Assembly (NCBI RefSeq): GCF_902491285.1
Contig: NZ_CABUHK010000050.1
Coordinates: 1-43,890, forward strand
From: an uncultured Bacteroides sp.
Lineage (GTDB): Bacteria > Bacteroidota > Bacteroidia > Bacteroidales > Bacteroidaceae
DNA: 43,890 nucleotides
Direction: 5' to 3'
The notes under the pieces were generated by a model, which did not search any database, was not told where the DNA came from, and saw only the letters and a list, made by a program, of their open reading frames with translations. Both the position numbers and the translations under genes were made by a program. Below, piece after piece: positions 23,486 through 32,758 of this stretch; the stretch's first letter is position 1; every line of letters begins with the position of its first letter.

Positions 23486-23890
23486 CTATTTTTTGTGTCC
23501 TTTTTCCATTGCCCCGAGATAGATCTCCAGCGAACGGGTAGAAATCTGAATCTCGCGGAAAGATACGCCCAGAGATGCGATCAGCAGAATCAAAGCCAGT
23601 CCGAAGACATAAGCGGATAATAATTGCAGTCCGATATAAATCAGAAACATACTCACTACGCAGAAAAACAGGCTTGCAATGCCCAGCCCTTGCATGGTAC
23701 GTGTCAGGTTCAGTCGTTTCCGCAAGTTTTCAATCTGTGCCACGGTGATGTCCGAAGGGTTTTCCATATAGCGGTCTCGCAGCTGGCGTACAAGTTGTGC
23801 ATACGATAAGAAACGATTGGTGTAAGCCAATAATATCAGTGAAACTGCGGAGAAAAGCAGAGCAGGGGTGGTGAGAGTAAGTTCTTCCAT
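23486..23890 (-). CDS. DUF2721 family membrane protein
   Basis: A 134-residue protein with an N-terminal hydrophobic segment (PALLFSAVSLILLAYTNRFL), a charged middle (QLRDRYMENPSDITVAQIENLRKRLNL) and two further hydrophobic segments (GIASLFFCVVSMFLIYIGL and YVFGLALILLIASLGVSF). This three-segment layout and the late REIQISTRSLEIYL fit DUF2721. The function is unknown. It is a single gene on the minus strand, downstream of kbl but separated from it by a large hairpin. Confidence 0.75.
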   Translation of the reverse strand: MEELTLTTPALLFSAVSLILLAYTNRFLSYAQLVRQLRDRYMENPSDITVAQIENLRKRLNLTRTMQGLGIASLFFCVVSMFLIYIGLQLLSAYVFGLALILLIASLGVSFREIQISTRSLEIYLGAMEKGHKK

Positions 23891-23904
23891 ATATAAATTA
23901 AAAA

Positions 23905-23963
23905 TCTTCCATTGTTATTGTCGATAATCAAATCCTTATGATTACAATAATAACAATGGAAGA
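23905..23963 (-). terminator. Long hairpin after kbl
   Basis: TCTTCCATTGTTATT and its exact complement AATAACAATGGAAGA bound the element, with an inner TAATCA/TGATTA pair. On the minus strand the stem is followed by a T-run, so it should terminate kbl transcripts just before the DUF2721 gene. Confidence 0.75.
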
Positions 23964-23978
23964 AAAGAAAATGTTTTT

Positions 23979-25166
23979 TTATTTCAGTACACCGAGTTCT
24001 TTACCTACTTTGATAAAGGCAGCGATGCACTTGTCGAGATGTTCCTTCTCGTGTCCGGCAGAGATTTGTACACGGATACGTGCCTGGTCTTTCGGAACTA
24101 CCGGATAATAGAATCCGGTTACGTAGATACCTTCCTCCTGCATACGTGCGGCATAAATCTGTGACAACTTCGCGTCATACAGCATGACAGCGCAAATAGC
24201 ACTTTGTGTCGGTTTGATATCGAATCCGGCAGCAGTCATCTTGTCGCGGAAGTAATTTACATTCTCCACGAGTTTGTCATGCAGCGCATTGCTTTCTTTC
24301 AGTATCTTGAATACTTCCAGGCTTGCACCGATAATGCCCGGAGCCAATGAGTTGGAGAACAGATACGGGCGGCTGCGTTGGCGCAGTAAGTCAATAATCT
24401 CCTTACGTCCGGTAGTAAATCCTCCTAAAGCACCTCCGAAAGCTTTACCCAGCGTACCGGTGTAAATATCCACACGACCATGAGTTTTGTAGAGTTCGCT
24501 TACGCCGTGTCCGGTAGCGCCTACCACGCCGGCAGAGTGTGATTCGTCTACCATAACCAGCGCATCATATTTCTCGGCAAGGTCACAAATCTGATCCATG
24601 GGAGCTACGTTGCCGTCCATAGAGAACACGCCGTCTGTGACGATAATGCGGAAACGTTGAGCTTGTGCCTCTTGCAGGCATTTCTCCAGCTCGTTCATGT
24701 CAGCATTGGCGTAACGATAGCGTTTAGCTTTGCAAAGACGTACACCGTCGATAATAGAAGCATGGTTCAGAGAATCCGAGATAATGGCATCCTGATCCGA
24801 GAAAAGCGGTTCGAACACACCACCGTTTGCATCGAAGCAGGCAGCATATAGAATCGTGTCTTCTGTTTGGAAATAGTCGGAAATAGCGTCTTCCAGTTCT
24901 TTGTGTATATCTTGTGTTCCACAAATGAAACGAACGGAGGACATACCATATCCGCGTCGGTTCATCATTTCCTGGGAAGCTTTGATCAATCGGGGGTGAT
25001 TGGACAGTCCCAGGTAGTTGTTAGCGCAGAAGTTCAGCACTTCTTTACCTTTTACAGTGATGGCAGCTTGCTGCGCACTTTCAATTAGTCGTTCTTCTTT
25101 ATAAAGACCGGCTTCTTTAATTTCAGCCAATGTTTGGCTGAGAAAATCTTTCATTTTACCGTACAT
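23979..25166 (-). CDS. kbl: 2-amino-3-ketobutyrate CoA ligase
   Basis: A 395-residue PLP enzyme of the alpha-oxoamine synthase family that cleaves 2-amino-3-ketobutyrate with CoA to glycine and acetyl-CoA. The PLP lysine is K241 in YTGTLGKAFGGALGG. Other motifs are NNYLGLSNHP, DSLNHASIIDG, MVDESHSAG, and a C-terminal RIRVQISAGH. The N-terminal GLYKEERLIES and ITVKGKEVLNFCANN distinguish KBL from BioF. The start at 25166 gives the usual N-terminus; 25202 would add 12 residues lacking homology. The divergent neighbour encodes the enzyme making its substrate. Confidence 0.93.
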   Translation of the reverse strand: MYGKMKDFLSQTLAEIKEAGLYKEERLIESAQQAAITVKGKEVLNFCANNYLGLSNHPRLIKASQEMMNRRGYGMSSVRFICGTQDIHKELEDAISDYFQTEDTILYAACFDANGGVFEPLFSDQDAIISDSLNHASIIDGVRLCKAKRYRYANADMNELEKCLQEAQAQRFRIIVTDGVFSMDGNVAPMDQICDLAEKYDALVMVDESHSAGVVGATGHGVSELYKTHGRVDIYTGTLGKAFGGALGGFTTGRKEIIDLLRQRSRPYLFSNSLAPGIIGASLEVFKILKESNALHDKLVENVNYFRDKMTAAGFDIKPTQSAICAVMLYDAKLSQIYAARMQEEGIYVTGFYYPVVPKDQARIRVQISAGHEKEHLDKCIAAFIKVGKELGVLK

Positions 25167-25301
25167 AGTGTTTGAGTAATTAAGTTCGATTACAAAGGAC
25201 ACAATTTTTCTTGGAATAACAATGTCTTTTTGATTAAAATCTGAAAAAAAAGTGCTTACTTTGTGCGCTATTTAGCTTAATAATTTAAGTACGAAGAAAA
25301 A

Positions 25302-26255
25302 ATGAAACACATTTTGATTATTGGAGCCACCGGACAGATCGGCTCCGAGTTAACGATGGAGCTACGTAAACGCTATGGTAACACAAACGTGGTAGCTGGT
25401 TATATCCCGGGTGCAGAACCTAAGGGAGAGTTGAAAGAATCAGGACCGGCGGCTATTGTCGACGTGACTAATGGGGAAATGATTGCGTCTGTGGTGAAAG
25501 AATACCACATTGACACAGTGTATAATCTGGCTGCCTTGCTATCAGTGGTAGCCGAATCGAAGCCGAAGCTGGCTTGGAAGATTGGCATTGATGGGCTATG
25601 GAATGTATTGGAAGTAGCGCGCGAACAGGGATGTGCCGTGTTTACCCCCAGTTCAATCGGTTCTTTTGGTGCAAGTACACCTCATACGAAGACGCCGCAG
25701 GACACCATTCAGCGTCCGCGTACCATGTATGGAGTTACTAAAGTGACAACTGAGTTGTTGAGCGACTACTATTTTAATAAATATGGTGTCGACACTCGTG
25801 CAGTCCGTTTCCCGGGCATTATCTCGAACGTAACCCCTCCGGGTGGAGGAACAACCGATTACGCTGTCGACATTTATTATTCGGCTGTAAAAGGTGAAAA
25901 ATTTGTGTGTCCTATCAAAGAAGGCACTTTAATGGATATGATGTATATGCCGGATGCGCTGAATGCAGCGATTACGCTTATGGAAGCTGATCCGACAAAA
26001 TTGATACACCGCAATGCTTTCAATATCGCCTCTATGAGTTTCGATCCGGAGACGATCTATCAAGCTATCAAAAAGCATGTGCCGGAGTTTCAGATGATTT
26101 ACGATGTAGACCCGTTGAAACAACGCATTGCCGATAGTTGGCCCGACAGCCTGGACGACACCTGTGCTCGTGAAGAGTGGGGTTGGAAGCCGGCTTATGA
26201 CCTGGAAAGCATGACGGTGGATATGCTTGAAAAGCTTAGAGAGAAATTAAAATAA
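25302..26255 (+). CDS. tdh: L-threonine 3-dehydrogenase, SDR/epimerase type
   Basis: A 317-residue NAD-dependent enzyme of the extended short-chain dehydrogenase fold. The nucleotide loop is GATGQIG (8-14), and the catalytic residues are S117/S118 in TPSSIGSFG and Y143/K147 in YGVTK. The VRFPGIIS and GTTDYAVDIYYSAVKGEKFVCP segments match epimerase-like threonine dehydrogenases, which are unrelated to the zinc-dependent E. coli Tdh. With kbl, divergently placed, it converts threonine to glycine and acetyl-CoA. Its stop overlaps the start of the lipoprotein gene. Confidence 0.88.
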   Translation: MKHILIIGATGQIGSELTMELRKRYGNTNVVAGYIPGAEPKGELKESGPAAIVDVTNGEMIASVVKEYHIDTVYNLAALLSVVAESKPKLAWKIGIDGLWNVLEVAREQGCAVFTPSSIGSFGASTPHTKTPQDTIQRPRTMYGVTKVTTELLSDYYFNKYGVDTRAVRFPGIISNVTPPGGGTTDYAVDIYYSAVKGEKFVCPIKEGTLMDMMYMPDALNAAITLMEADPTKLIHRNAFNIASMSFDPETIYQAIKKHVPEFQMIYDVDPLKQRIADSWPDSLDDTCAREEWGWKPAYDLESMTVDMLEKLREKLK

Positions 26256-27103
26256 TGAAAAAACTAATTGCAGGGGTCATATTACTCGGTTTACTGGGTG
26301 CTTGTAGCAATAAAAAAGCTAAGATTGACCCCTTCGCATCTATTACTCAAGAGGTGGATTCTATCCGGCACAAAGCCGATTCAATCCACCTGGATGAATT
26401 GCCGGAAGATCCGCAGCCTATACAGGCTGACGAATCTTTCGACGATTTCATCTATAATTTTGCTTCCGATGATGTGTTGCAACGTCAGCGTGTGAAATTT
26501 CCGTTGCCCTACTACAACGGAGATAAAAAGGCGAATATCGAGGAACGTAACTGGAAGCACGACAACCTGTTTACCAAACAGCATTATTATACGCTCCTGT
26601 TTGATAAAGAGGAAGACATGGACTTGGTAGGAGATACCTCTCTCACTTCCGTGCAAGTGGAGTGGATATTCGTGAAGACACGGATGATGAAGAAATATTA
26701 CTTTGAGCGTATCAAGGGAGCGTGGATTCTGGAGGCTATCAATCTGCGTCCTATCGAACGGGATGAAAACGAGGACTTTGTGGAGTTCTTCGGCCATTTC
26801 GCTACCGACAGCCTTTTCCAGAGCCAGCGTGTGCGTGAGCCATTGGCTTTTGTTACTACCGATCCGGACGATGATTTCTCTGTGCTGGAGACTACTCTCG
26901 ATTTGAACCAGTGGTTTGCCTTCAAGCCGGCATTGCCTGCCGAACGCCTTTCGAATATCAATTACGGGCAACGGAATGATGACGGATCGCCAACTAAAAT
27001 CCTGGCACTGAAAGGAATCGGAAACGGGTTTTCGAATATTCTTTATTTTCGCCGGAAAGCAGGCGAATGGGAGCTATATAAATTTGAAGATGTAAGCATC
27101 TGA
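26255..27103 (+). CDS. DUF4348 lipoprotein
   Basis: A 282-residue predicted lipoprotein. The signal peptide ends in the lipobox LLGAC (Cys17), followed by a Ser/Asn/Lys-rich tether. The mature part has two related halves, each with an acidic F-DFIYNFASDDVLQRQRVKFPL or EDFVEFFGHFATDSLFQSQRVREPL unit, as in the Bacteroidetes DUF4348 family. The internal duplication is visible at about residues 60-85 and 168-195. The role is unknown. It is coupled to tdh by a one-base overlap but the link is probably positional. Confidence 0.8.
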   Translation: MKKLIAGVILLGLLGACSNKKAKIDPFASITQEVDSIRHKADSIHLDELPEDPQPIQADESFDDFIYNFASDDVLQRQRVKFPLPYYNGDKKANIEERNWKHDNLFTKQHYYTLLFDKEEDMDLVGDTSLTSVQVEWIFVKTRMMKKYYFERIKGAWILEAINLRPIERDENEDFVEFFGHFATDSLFQSQRVREPLAFVTTDPDDDFSVLETTLDLNQWFAFKPALPAERLSNINYGQRNDDGSPTKILALKGIGNGFSNILYFRRKAGEWELYKFEDVSI

Positions 27104-27171
27104 TGATAGCGAATATAACAGTCTGCATTTATCGACATATAACGAATAGAATAACTATATAACTTTAAACG

Positions 27172-28161
27172 ATGTATTCTCTTTTACCCTACAATACCTT
27201 CGGCATTGACGTCAGTGCCAACCGTTTCATTGAATATGTTTCGGTGGAAGAACTGAAGACGTTGATTGAGCAAGGTGCCGTTACGACACCTTTTTTGCAT
27301 ATTGGCGGCGGCAGCAACCTGTTATTTACCAAAGACTATGAAGGAGTGGTGTTGCACTCCCGTATCGAAGGAATCGAAGTGGCGGAGGAAGACGAGCGCT
27401 CTGTTTCCGTGCGTGTAGGCGCAGGTGTGGTGTGGGATGATTTTGTGGCATATTGTGTAGAACACGGGTGGTATGGAGCTGAAAATCTTTCACTCATTCC
27501 CGGCGAGGTAGGTGCAAGCGCTGTGCAGAATATCGGAGCCTACGGCGTGGAAGTAAAGAACTTGATAACAACCGTGGAAACGGTGAACATTCAGGGGCGG
27601 GAACGCGTTTATTCTGTTGAAGAATGTGGCTATGCCTATCGCAACAGTATCTTCAAACGTCCTGAGAACAAATCCGTTTTTGTGACTCATGTCTGCTTCC
27701 GGCTTAGTAAAGAGGAACATTATATGCTCGATTACGGAACGATTCGTCAGGAACTTGAAAAATATCCTGCGCTGACTTTGCCTGTCGTCCGGAAAATCAT
27801 TATTGATATTCGTGAGGCTAAGTTGCCCGACCCGAAAGTAATGGGAAATGCCGGTAGTTTCTTTATGAACCCGATTGTGCCGAGGGAGAAGCTGGAAGCT
27901 TTACAGCAGGAATATCCGGGAATGCCCTACTACGAACTGCCGGAAGGACGGGTGAAGATTCCCGCCGGCTGGATGATCGATCAGTGCGGGTGGAAAGGGA
28001 AAGCCTTAGGTCCGGCGGCTGTACACGATAAGCAAGCCTTGGTGCTGGTGAATTGCGGTGGAGCGAAAGGTAGTGATATAATTGCGCTTTCGGATGCGGT
28101 GCGGGCTTCTGTCCGTGAGAAGTTCGGCATAGATATACATCCGGAAGTAAATTTCGTCTGA
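27172..28161 (+). CDS. murB: UDP-N-acetylmuramate dehydrogenase
   Basis: A 329-residue FAD enzyme that reduces UDP-GlcNAc-enolpyruvate to UDP-MurNAc in peptidoglycan synthesis. FAD-binding motifs are [10 protein letters not shown], the long [23 protein letters not shown] (in two parts) and YAYRNSIFK with the active-site Tyr/Arg. [12 protein letters not shown] supplies the catalytic Ser, and the C-terminal HPEVNFV the catalytic Glu. This is the type I (E. coli-like) form. The MBL hydrolase gene follows after 5 nt. Confidence 0.95.
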   Translation: MYSLLPYNTFGIDVSANRFIEYVSVEELKTLIEQGAVTTPFLHIGGGSNLLFTKDYEGVVLHSRIEGIEVAEEDERSVSVRVGAGVVWDDFVAYCVEHGWYGAENLSLIPGEVGASAVQNIGAYGVEVKNLITTVETVNIQGRERVYSVEECGYAYRNSIFKRPENKSVFVTHVCFRLSKEEHYMLDYGTIRQELEKYPALTLPVVRKIIIDIREAKLPDPKVMGNAGSFFMNPIVPREKLEALQQEYPGMPYYELPEGRVKIPAGWMIDQCGWKGKALGPAAVHDKQALVLVNCGGAKGSDIIALSDAVRASVREKFGIDIHPEVNFV

Positions 28162-28166
28162 AAGAA

Positions 28167-28925
28167 ATGAAAATAAGAATACTTGGAAGTGGAACATCGA
28201 CGGGAGTCCCTCAGATTGGCTGTACGTGTCCGGTCTGTACTTCTGCCGACCCGAAAGATAATCGGTTGCGCACGTCTGCTATTGTAGAGACAGGCGATGC
28301 ACGGATACTGATTGACTGCGGTCCCGATTTTCGGACGCAGGTCTTACGCCTGCCTTTTGAAAGGATAGACGGTGTGCTGATTACTCACGAACATTATGAC
28401 CATGTGGGCGGGCTGGATGATTTGCGTCCGTTCTGCCGTTTCGGTTCTGTGCCTATCTATGCGGAACAATACGTGTCGGACGCTTTGCGCTTGCGTATGC
28501 CCTACTGTTTTGTAGATCATCGCTACCCGGGTGTTCCCGATATTCCTTTGCAGGAAATATCGGTCGGGCAGAAATTCTTTATAAATACTACGGAGGTCAT
28601 ACCTTTGCGTGTGATGCACGGGCGGCTGCCGATTCTGGGTTACCGCATCGGACAGCTCGGCTACATCACCGATATGCTGACTATGCCCGAAGAATCGTAT
28701 GAACAATTAGCCGGAATAGATGTTTTGATAGTGAATGCACTACGGATAGCCCCGCATCCCACACATCAGGATTTGGAGGAGGCGTTGGCGGTTGCGCAGC
28801 GCATTCGGGCGAAGAAAACATACTTTATACACATGAGTCATGATATGGGCTTGCATGCAGAGGTGGAACGGAAACTCCCGGAGAATATTCACCTGGCATA
28901 CGACGGATTGGAAATCCTTCTTTGA
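28167..28925 (+). CDS. MBL-fold metallohydrolase, PhnP-like
   Basis: A 252-residue metallo-beta-lactamase-fold hydrolase. The start KIRILGSGTSTGVPQIGCTCPVC, with DNRLRTSAIVE after it, and the metal motif LITHEHYDHVGGLDDL match PhnP-like phosphodiesterases. FIHMSHDMG near the end supplies another metal histidine. Members hydrolyse cyclic phosphodiesters or act in cofactor repair. No phosphonate genes are nearby, so the PhnP role itself is unlikely. It is co-transcribed with murB. Confidence 0.83.
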   Translation: MKIRILGSGTSTGVPQIGCTCPVCTSADPKDNRLRTSAIVETGDARILIDCGPDFRTQVLRLPFERIDGVLITHEHYDHVGGLDDLRPFCRFGSVPIYAEQYVSDALRLRMPYCFVDHRYPGVPDIPLQEISVGQKFFINTTEVIPLRVMHGRLPILGYRIGQLGYITDMLTMPEESYEQLAGIDVLIVNALRIAPHPTHQDLEEALAVAQRIRAKKTYFIHMSHDMGLHAEVERKLPENIHLAYDGLEILL

Positions 28926-28951
28926 TTTCCGGTGAAATATTTAGCAAAAGT

Positions 28952-28982
28952 TTTGTTTTCTTTGTAGAAATTATTATTTTTG
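28952..28982 (+). promoter_or_regulatory. Promoter of the DUF3352-like gene
   Basis: TTTG (28952-28955) and TATTTTTG (28975-28982), 19 nt apart, form an excellent match to the Bacteroides promoter consensus, 27 nt before the start codon. Confidence 0.72.
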
Positions 28983-29008
28983 CACTTAGCCGATAAACAG
29001 CGAATATT

Positions 29009-30577
29009 ATGAAACTTCGTACGATAGTGAAAATAGCGATCACTTCTTCTGTTGTACTTTTGTGCGCAGGTTTCGCTTTGTACTCTTTTTTCAGGCTGTC
29101 GGCCGCCGAAGGAAAAAAGGATTTCAATCTCTACGAATTGGTTCCGCCCTCTGCTTCGGCAGTTTTTGTCACTGATGACATACTGGAATTTGTGGCGGAA
29201 GTAGACGATCTGGCTTGTAGTAAAAATCAGCAATATCTTCATGTATCCAAACTGTTTTCGTATCTGAAACAGTATCTTTATACCCTTCAGGAAGAAGCGC
29301 CTCACGGATTGAGCCGGCAAATGAATCAAATGTTGATTAGTTTTCATGAGCCGGACAATATTCATAACCAGGTGCTATATTGCAGATTGGGGGAGGGCGA
29401 CCGGCAACTGATTGACCGTTTCGTGCAGAAGTATGTCTCATCTCTTTATCCACCGAAAACTTTCAAATATAAGGGAGAGGATATAACGATTTATCCTATG
29501 GCGGACGGGGATTTTCTGGCATGCTACCTGACATCCGATTTTATGGCTTTGAGTTATCAGAAGAAGTTGATAGAAACCGTTATTGATGCTCACAAGACCG
29601 GAAAATCATTGGCGGACGATCCTACCTTTGCAGAAGCGGCCACCCCGAAGAAAAGTCCGGCGGTTGCCACTGTTTATGCCCATTTGGAAGGTATGATGGG
29701 CTGGACGGAGTTTGATATGAAGCTGCGGGATGATTTCATTTATTTTACGGGTGTCTGTCACGAAACGGATACTTGCTTCACGTTTATGAATGTGCTTCGT
29801 CAGCAGGAATCAGTGGAAGGATTTCCGGGTGAGGCATTGCCTTCCACCGCTTTCTATTTCACTAAACAGGGAGTCACGGACTGGGCATCTCTGCTTTCTT
29901 ATGGAGATATGCAGGAGACGGGCGTTCGTACCAGTGACGTGCGGAATAGGAATCGGGAGTTGTCTCATTATCTAATGGAGAATGCCGGACAGGAACTGGT
30001 TGCCTGTCTTTTCCAGCGTGAAGATACGTTGCAGGAAGCGGCGGCGGTTCTGAGCCTGTCGGTGTCGGACGTGACGGAAGCGGAACGGATGCTGCGATCT
30101 CTTATCAACACCGTTTCTACCGAAGAACGGGGAAAAACACCCCTGATAACTTTTTGTTATACTGCCAATAAAGCTTACCCCGTCTATCGCCTGCCTCAAA
30201 CAACGTTGTTTACGCAACTAACTGGTTTTGCCGAACCGACATCGCATACATACGCCACATTTTATGAAGGGCGTTTGCTGTTGGCGCCCGATGAAAATAG
30301 TCTGTCCCGTTACATACGCCAGTTGGATAAAGGCGAGGTGCTCAATGGAGCGATAGCATACCGGACAGGAATGGATAACTTGTCCGATTCCTACCATTTC
30401 ATGTTAATGGCAGACTTCGATCATCTGTTTCATCAGGCAGCAAAGCAAATTCATTTCGTGCCGGATTTCTTCCTGCGCAACTCCGAATTTTTTCGTAATT
30501 TTATACTCTTTGCCCAGTTTACTTGTGCTGACGGAGTGATATATCCCAATATTGTTTTGCGGTATAAATCGGAGTAA
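29009..30577 (+). CDS. DUF3352-like anchored envelope protein
   Basis: A 522-residue protein with a single N-terminal membrane segment (IAITSSVVLLCAGFALYSFF) and a large periplasmic part. The early YELVPPSASAVFVTDDILEFV, FYFTKQGVTDW and SFHFMLMADFDHLF-like stretches resemble DUF3352 family proteins of Bacteroidetes. No catalytic motif is visible. The function is unknown. It has its own promoter and no partner gene. Confidence 0.6.
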   Translation: MKLRTIVKIAITSSVVLLCAGFALYSFFRLSAAEGKKDFNLYELVPPSASAVFVTDDILEFVAEVDDLACSKNQQYLHVSKLFSYLKQYLYTLQEEAPHGLSRQMNQMLISFHEPDNIHNQVLYCRLGEGDRQLIDRFVQKYVSSLYPPKTFKYKGEDITIYPMADGDFLACYLTSDFMALSYQKKLIETVIDAHKTGKSLADDPTFAEAATPKKSPAVATVYAHLEGMMGWTEFDMKLRDDFIYFTGVCHETDTCFTFMNVLRQQESVEGFPGEALPSTAFYFTKQGVTDWASLLSYGDMQETGVRTSDVRNRNRELSHYLMENAGQELVACLFQREDTLQEAAAVLSLSVSDVTEAERMLRSLINTVSTEERGKTPLITFCYTANKAYPVYRLPQTTLFTQLTGFAEPTSHTYATFYEGRLLLAPDENSLSRYIRQLDKGEVLNGAIAYRTGMDNLSDSYHFMLMADFDHLFHQAAKQIHFVPDFFLRNSEFFRNFILFAQFTCADGVIYPNIVLRYKSE

Positions 30578-31025
30578 AGTCCATTCGGAAAACTCATCTG
30601 AAAGGCTGTTTTTCTATACGGAAAAAGGACGTTCTCGAACAGGAATATCCTGACTGGAAGAGTGGAAAAAACTATGGAAAAACAACGGAAAACCTACAAA
30701 AAACAAATAAAAAAAATATCGCTCTTTTTTCGAAAAATAAAACTTCTGAAACGCCTTCTGGCAGGGCGCGAAAACCGAACCATAACCGAACCATAAGCCA
30801 AGAGAAGAGAAGAGAGTATAAGAGAAAGAATAGAAACAGAAAGAAAAAGAAAGATAAAACTGCTGTTGCTGGTTGAATTTTTTTCGGGGGAACTGCTGTT
30901 GCTGATATTGCTTTGTTTCTCCCGTAAGTCGTGGGCGGATTTTTCCCGTCCCGCAGCGGAGCGTCGTCCGGCCCCGGGATGAAGAACGCTTAGCCCACGG
31001 AGGAATCTTTACAAAGTGCGGGTAT
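30578..31025. other. Large intergenic region with repeats and a GC-rich fold
   Basis: About 450 bases without a convincing gene. It is strongly purine-biased over 30640-30870. It contains a tandem pair of ACCGAACCATA (about 30776-30799), two copies of AACTGCTGTTGCTG (about 30858 and 30893), and a GC-rich block (about 30928-31002) bounded by GTGGGC and GCCCAC. The opposite-strand frame at 30614-31042 is low-complexity and starts inside a terminator, so it is not called. Confidence 0.5.
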
Positions 31026-31068
31026 AAAAAAACTCCCGGCAAGAATCATTCTCACCGGGAGTTTTTTT
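31026..31068. terminator. Bidirectional terminator
   Basis: A perfect 14-bp inverted repeat, AAAAAAACTCCCGG and CCGGGAGTTTTTTT, with a 15-nt loop. It terminates the minus-strand DUF3127 gene and protects against read-through from the left. Confidence 0.92.
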
Positions 31069-31098
31069 ATCTGTATCGTCAAGCGGAATACTTTCGGC

Positions 31099-31473
31099 TT
31101 AGAAAGGCAGATCGTCCTTGGCATCACCCGGAGTAAATTCCGGAGTAGCGGCAGGAGCCGGAGGAGGAACGGGAGCACCCGGAGTCATTGGAGCACCTGC
31201 GCCTACACGCTCCACTTTCCATGCACGGATACTGTTGAACCAACGGTCGTTCCACTGGCGGGCGTCAACGTCGAATGATACGGTCAGTTCTTCGCCCATT
31301 TGAATGTTGAACTGCTCGATTTTGTCTGCGCCAAACACGTCGAAACACATTTTACGCGGATATTGGTCATGGTTTTCGATTACGTACTCTTGTGATTTCC
31401 ACTCGTTGCCGCTAGTTTTTGAAACTCCGCCTCTCGGAGAGAGGATAGCGATGATTTTTCCTGTAAATTCCAT
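31099..31473 (-). CDS. DUF3127 protein with SSB-like acidic tail
   Basis: A 124-residue protein with an OB-fold-like core (MEFTGKIIAILSPRGG, WKSQEYVIENHDQYPRKMCFDVFG, NIQMGEELTVSFDVDARQW, FNSIRAWKVERV), a Pro/Ala-rich linker (about 92-113), and the terminal DAKDDLPF. The layout (OB-like core, disordered linker, acidic-hydrophobic tip) mirrors single-stranded DNA-binding protein, whose tip recruits replication and repair partners. DUF3127 is a Bacteroidetes family of unproven function. It is divergent from dnaN, which fits a DNA-replication role. Confidence 0.78.
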   Translation of the reverse strand: MEFTGKIIAILSPRGGVSKTSGNEWKSQEYVIENHDQYPRKMCFDVFGADKIEQFNIQMGEELTVSFDVDARQWNDRWFNSIRAWKVERVGAGAPMTPGAPVPPPAPAATPEFTPGDAKDDLPF

Positions 31474-31556
31474 TGCAATAATTTTAAATTCTGCGGCGAA
31501 GTTACAATTTTTTAGTAATATCCTTCACACAAAGCCTGTTTTTTTCTTTTGTTTTT

Positions 31557-31589
31557 ATTGGGTAGCCCCAATCTTTTTTCGTAACTTTG
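31557..31589 (+). promoter_or_regulatory. Promoter of dnaN
   Basis: ATTG (31557-31560) and a perfect -7 box TAACTTTG (31582-31589) are 21 nt apart, 38 nt before the start codon. Confidence 0.65.
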
Positions 31590-31627
31590 TGCGATAGAAC
31601 ATTTAAAACTTAAATACACGAAAATAT

Positions 31628-32752
31628 ATGAAATTTATCGTTTCAAGTACTGCTCTTTCCAGCCATTTACAGGCCATCAGCCGTGTGATTAATTCAAAAA
31701 ATGCGCTGCCAATTCTCGATTGTTTCCTCTTCGAACTGGAAGACGGAACATTGTCTGTGACTGTATCTGACAGTGAAACTACAATGGTTACTACCGTAGA
31801 AGTGAATGAAAGCGATACTAACGGGCGTTTTGCCGTAGTAGCGAAAACTTTGCTCGACGCACTGAAAGAAATTCCGGAACAACCTCTCACGTTCTTGATC
31901 AATCCGGACAACTACGAAATAACAGTGCAGTACCAGAATGGGAAATACAGCCTAATGGGACAGAATGCGGACGAATTTCCGCAATCGGCTACATTGGGTG
32001 ACAACGCAGTTCGTGTGGAAATGGAAGCGGAAGTGTTGCTGGGGGGAATCAACCGCTCGGTCTTCGCTACTGCCGACGACGAACTCCGCCCGGTGATGAA
32101 CGGTATTTATTTCGATATTACAACAGAAGATATCACAATGGTGGCTTCGGACGGCCACAAGCTGGTACGTTGCAAGACGCTGGCTGCCAAGGGTAACGAA
32201 CGTGCTGCCTTCATCCTTCCCAAAAAACCGGCTACATTGCTCAAAAACCTTCTGCCGAAGGAACAAGGCTCTGTGACGATCGAATTTGATGAACGCAACG
32301 CTGTGTTTATGCTCGATAGCTATCGCATGGTATGCCGTCTGATCGAAGGACGCTATCCGAACTACAACTCTGTAATTCCGCAGAACAACCCGCATAAAGT
32401 GACGGTCGACCGGCAACAGCTGATCGGAGCTTTGCGCCGTGTGTCTATTTTCTCGTCACAGGCCAGCAGCTTGATTAAACTTCGTATGCAGGAGAACCAG
32501 ATCGTGATTTCCGCACAAGATATCGACTTCTCCACTTCTGCCGAAGAAACACAAGTCTGCCAGTATGCAGGTGCGGCAATGAGCATCGGATTCAAGTCTA
32601 CATTCCTAATCGACATTCTTAACAATATTTCGGCAGACGAAGTTGTTATCGAACTTGCCGATCCTTCACGTGCCGGTGTCATCGTACCGGTGGAACAGGA
32701 AGAAAATGAAGACCTGCTGATGTTGTTAATGCCGATGATGTTGAACGATTAA
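31628..32752 (+). CDS. dnaN: DNA polymerase III beta subunit (sliding clamp)
   Basis: A 374-residue ring-forming clamp that holds DNA polymerase III on the template. Three repeated clamp domains of about 120 residues are visible. Recognisable segments are MKFIVSSTALSSHLQAISRV, LPILDCFLFELED, MNGIYFDITTEDITMVASDGHKL and the C-terminal LLMLLMPMMLND (family: M-P-M-R-L). It has its own promoter. A large inverted repeat follows at 32759-32851. Confidence 0.96.
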   Translation: MKFIVSSTALSSHLQAISRVINSKNALPILDCFLFELEDGTLSVTVSDSETTMVTTVEVNESDTNGRFAVVAKTLLDALKEIPEQPLTFLINPDNYEITVQYQNGKYSLMGQNADEFPQSATLGDNAVRVEMEAEVLLGGINRSVFATADDELRPVMNGIYFDITTEDITMVASDGHKLVRCKTLAAKGNERAAFILPKKPATLLKNLLPKEQGSVTIEFDERNAVFMLDSYRMVCRLIEGRYPNYNSVIPQNNPHKVTVDRQQLIGALRRVSIFSSQASSLIKLRMQENQIVISAQDIDFSTSAEETQVCQYAGAAMSIGFKSTFLIDILNNISADEVVIELADPSRAGVIVPVEQEENEDLLMLLMPMMLND

Positions 32753-32758
32753 TATACA

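Noticed and set aside
30614..31042. A 142-codon open frame on the minus strand
   Set aside because: It is rich in F, S and Q from the purine-biased strand, starts inside a strong bidirectional terminator, and resembles no protein.
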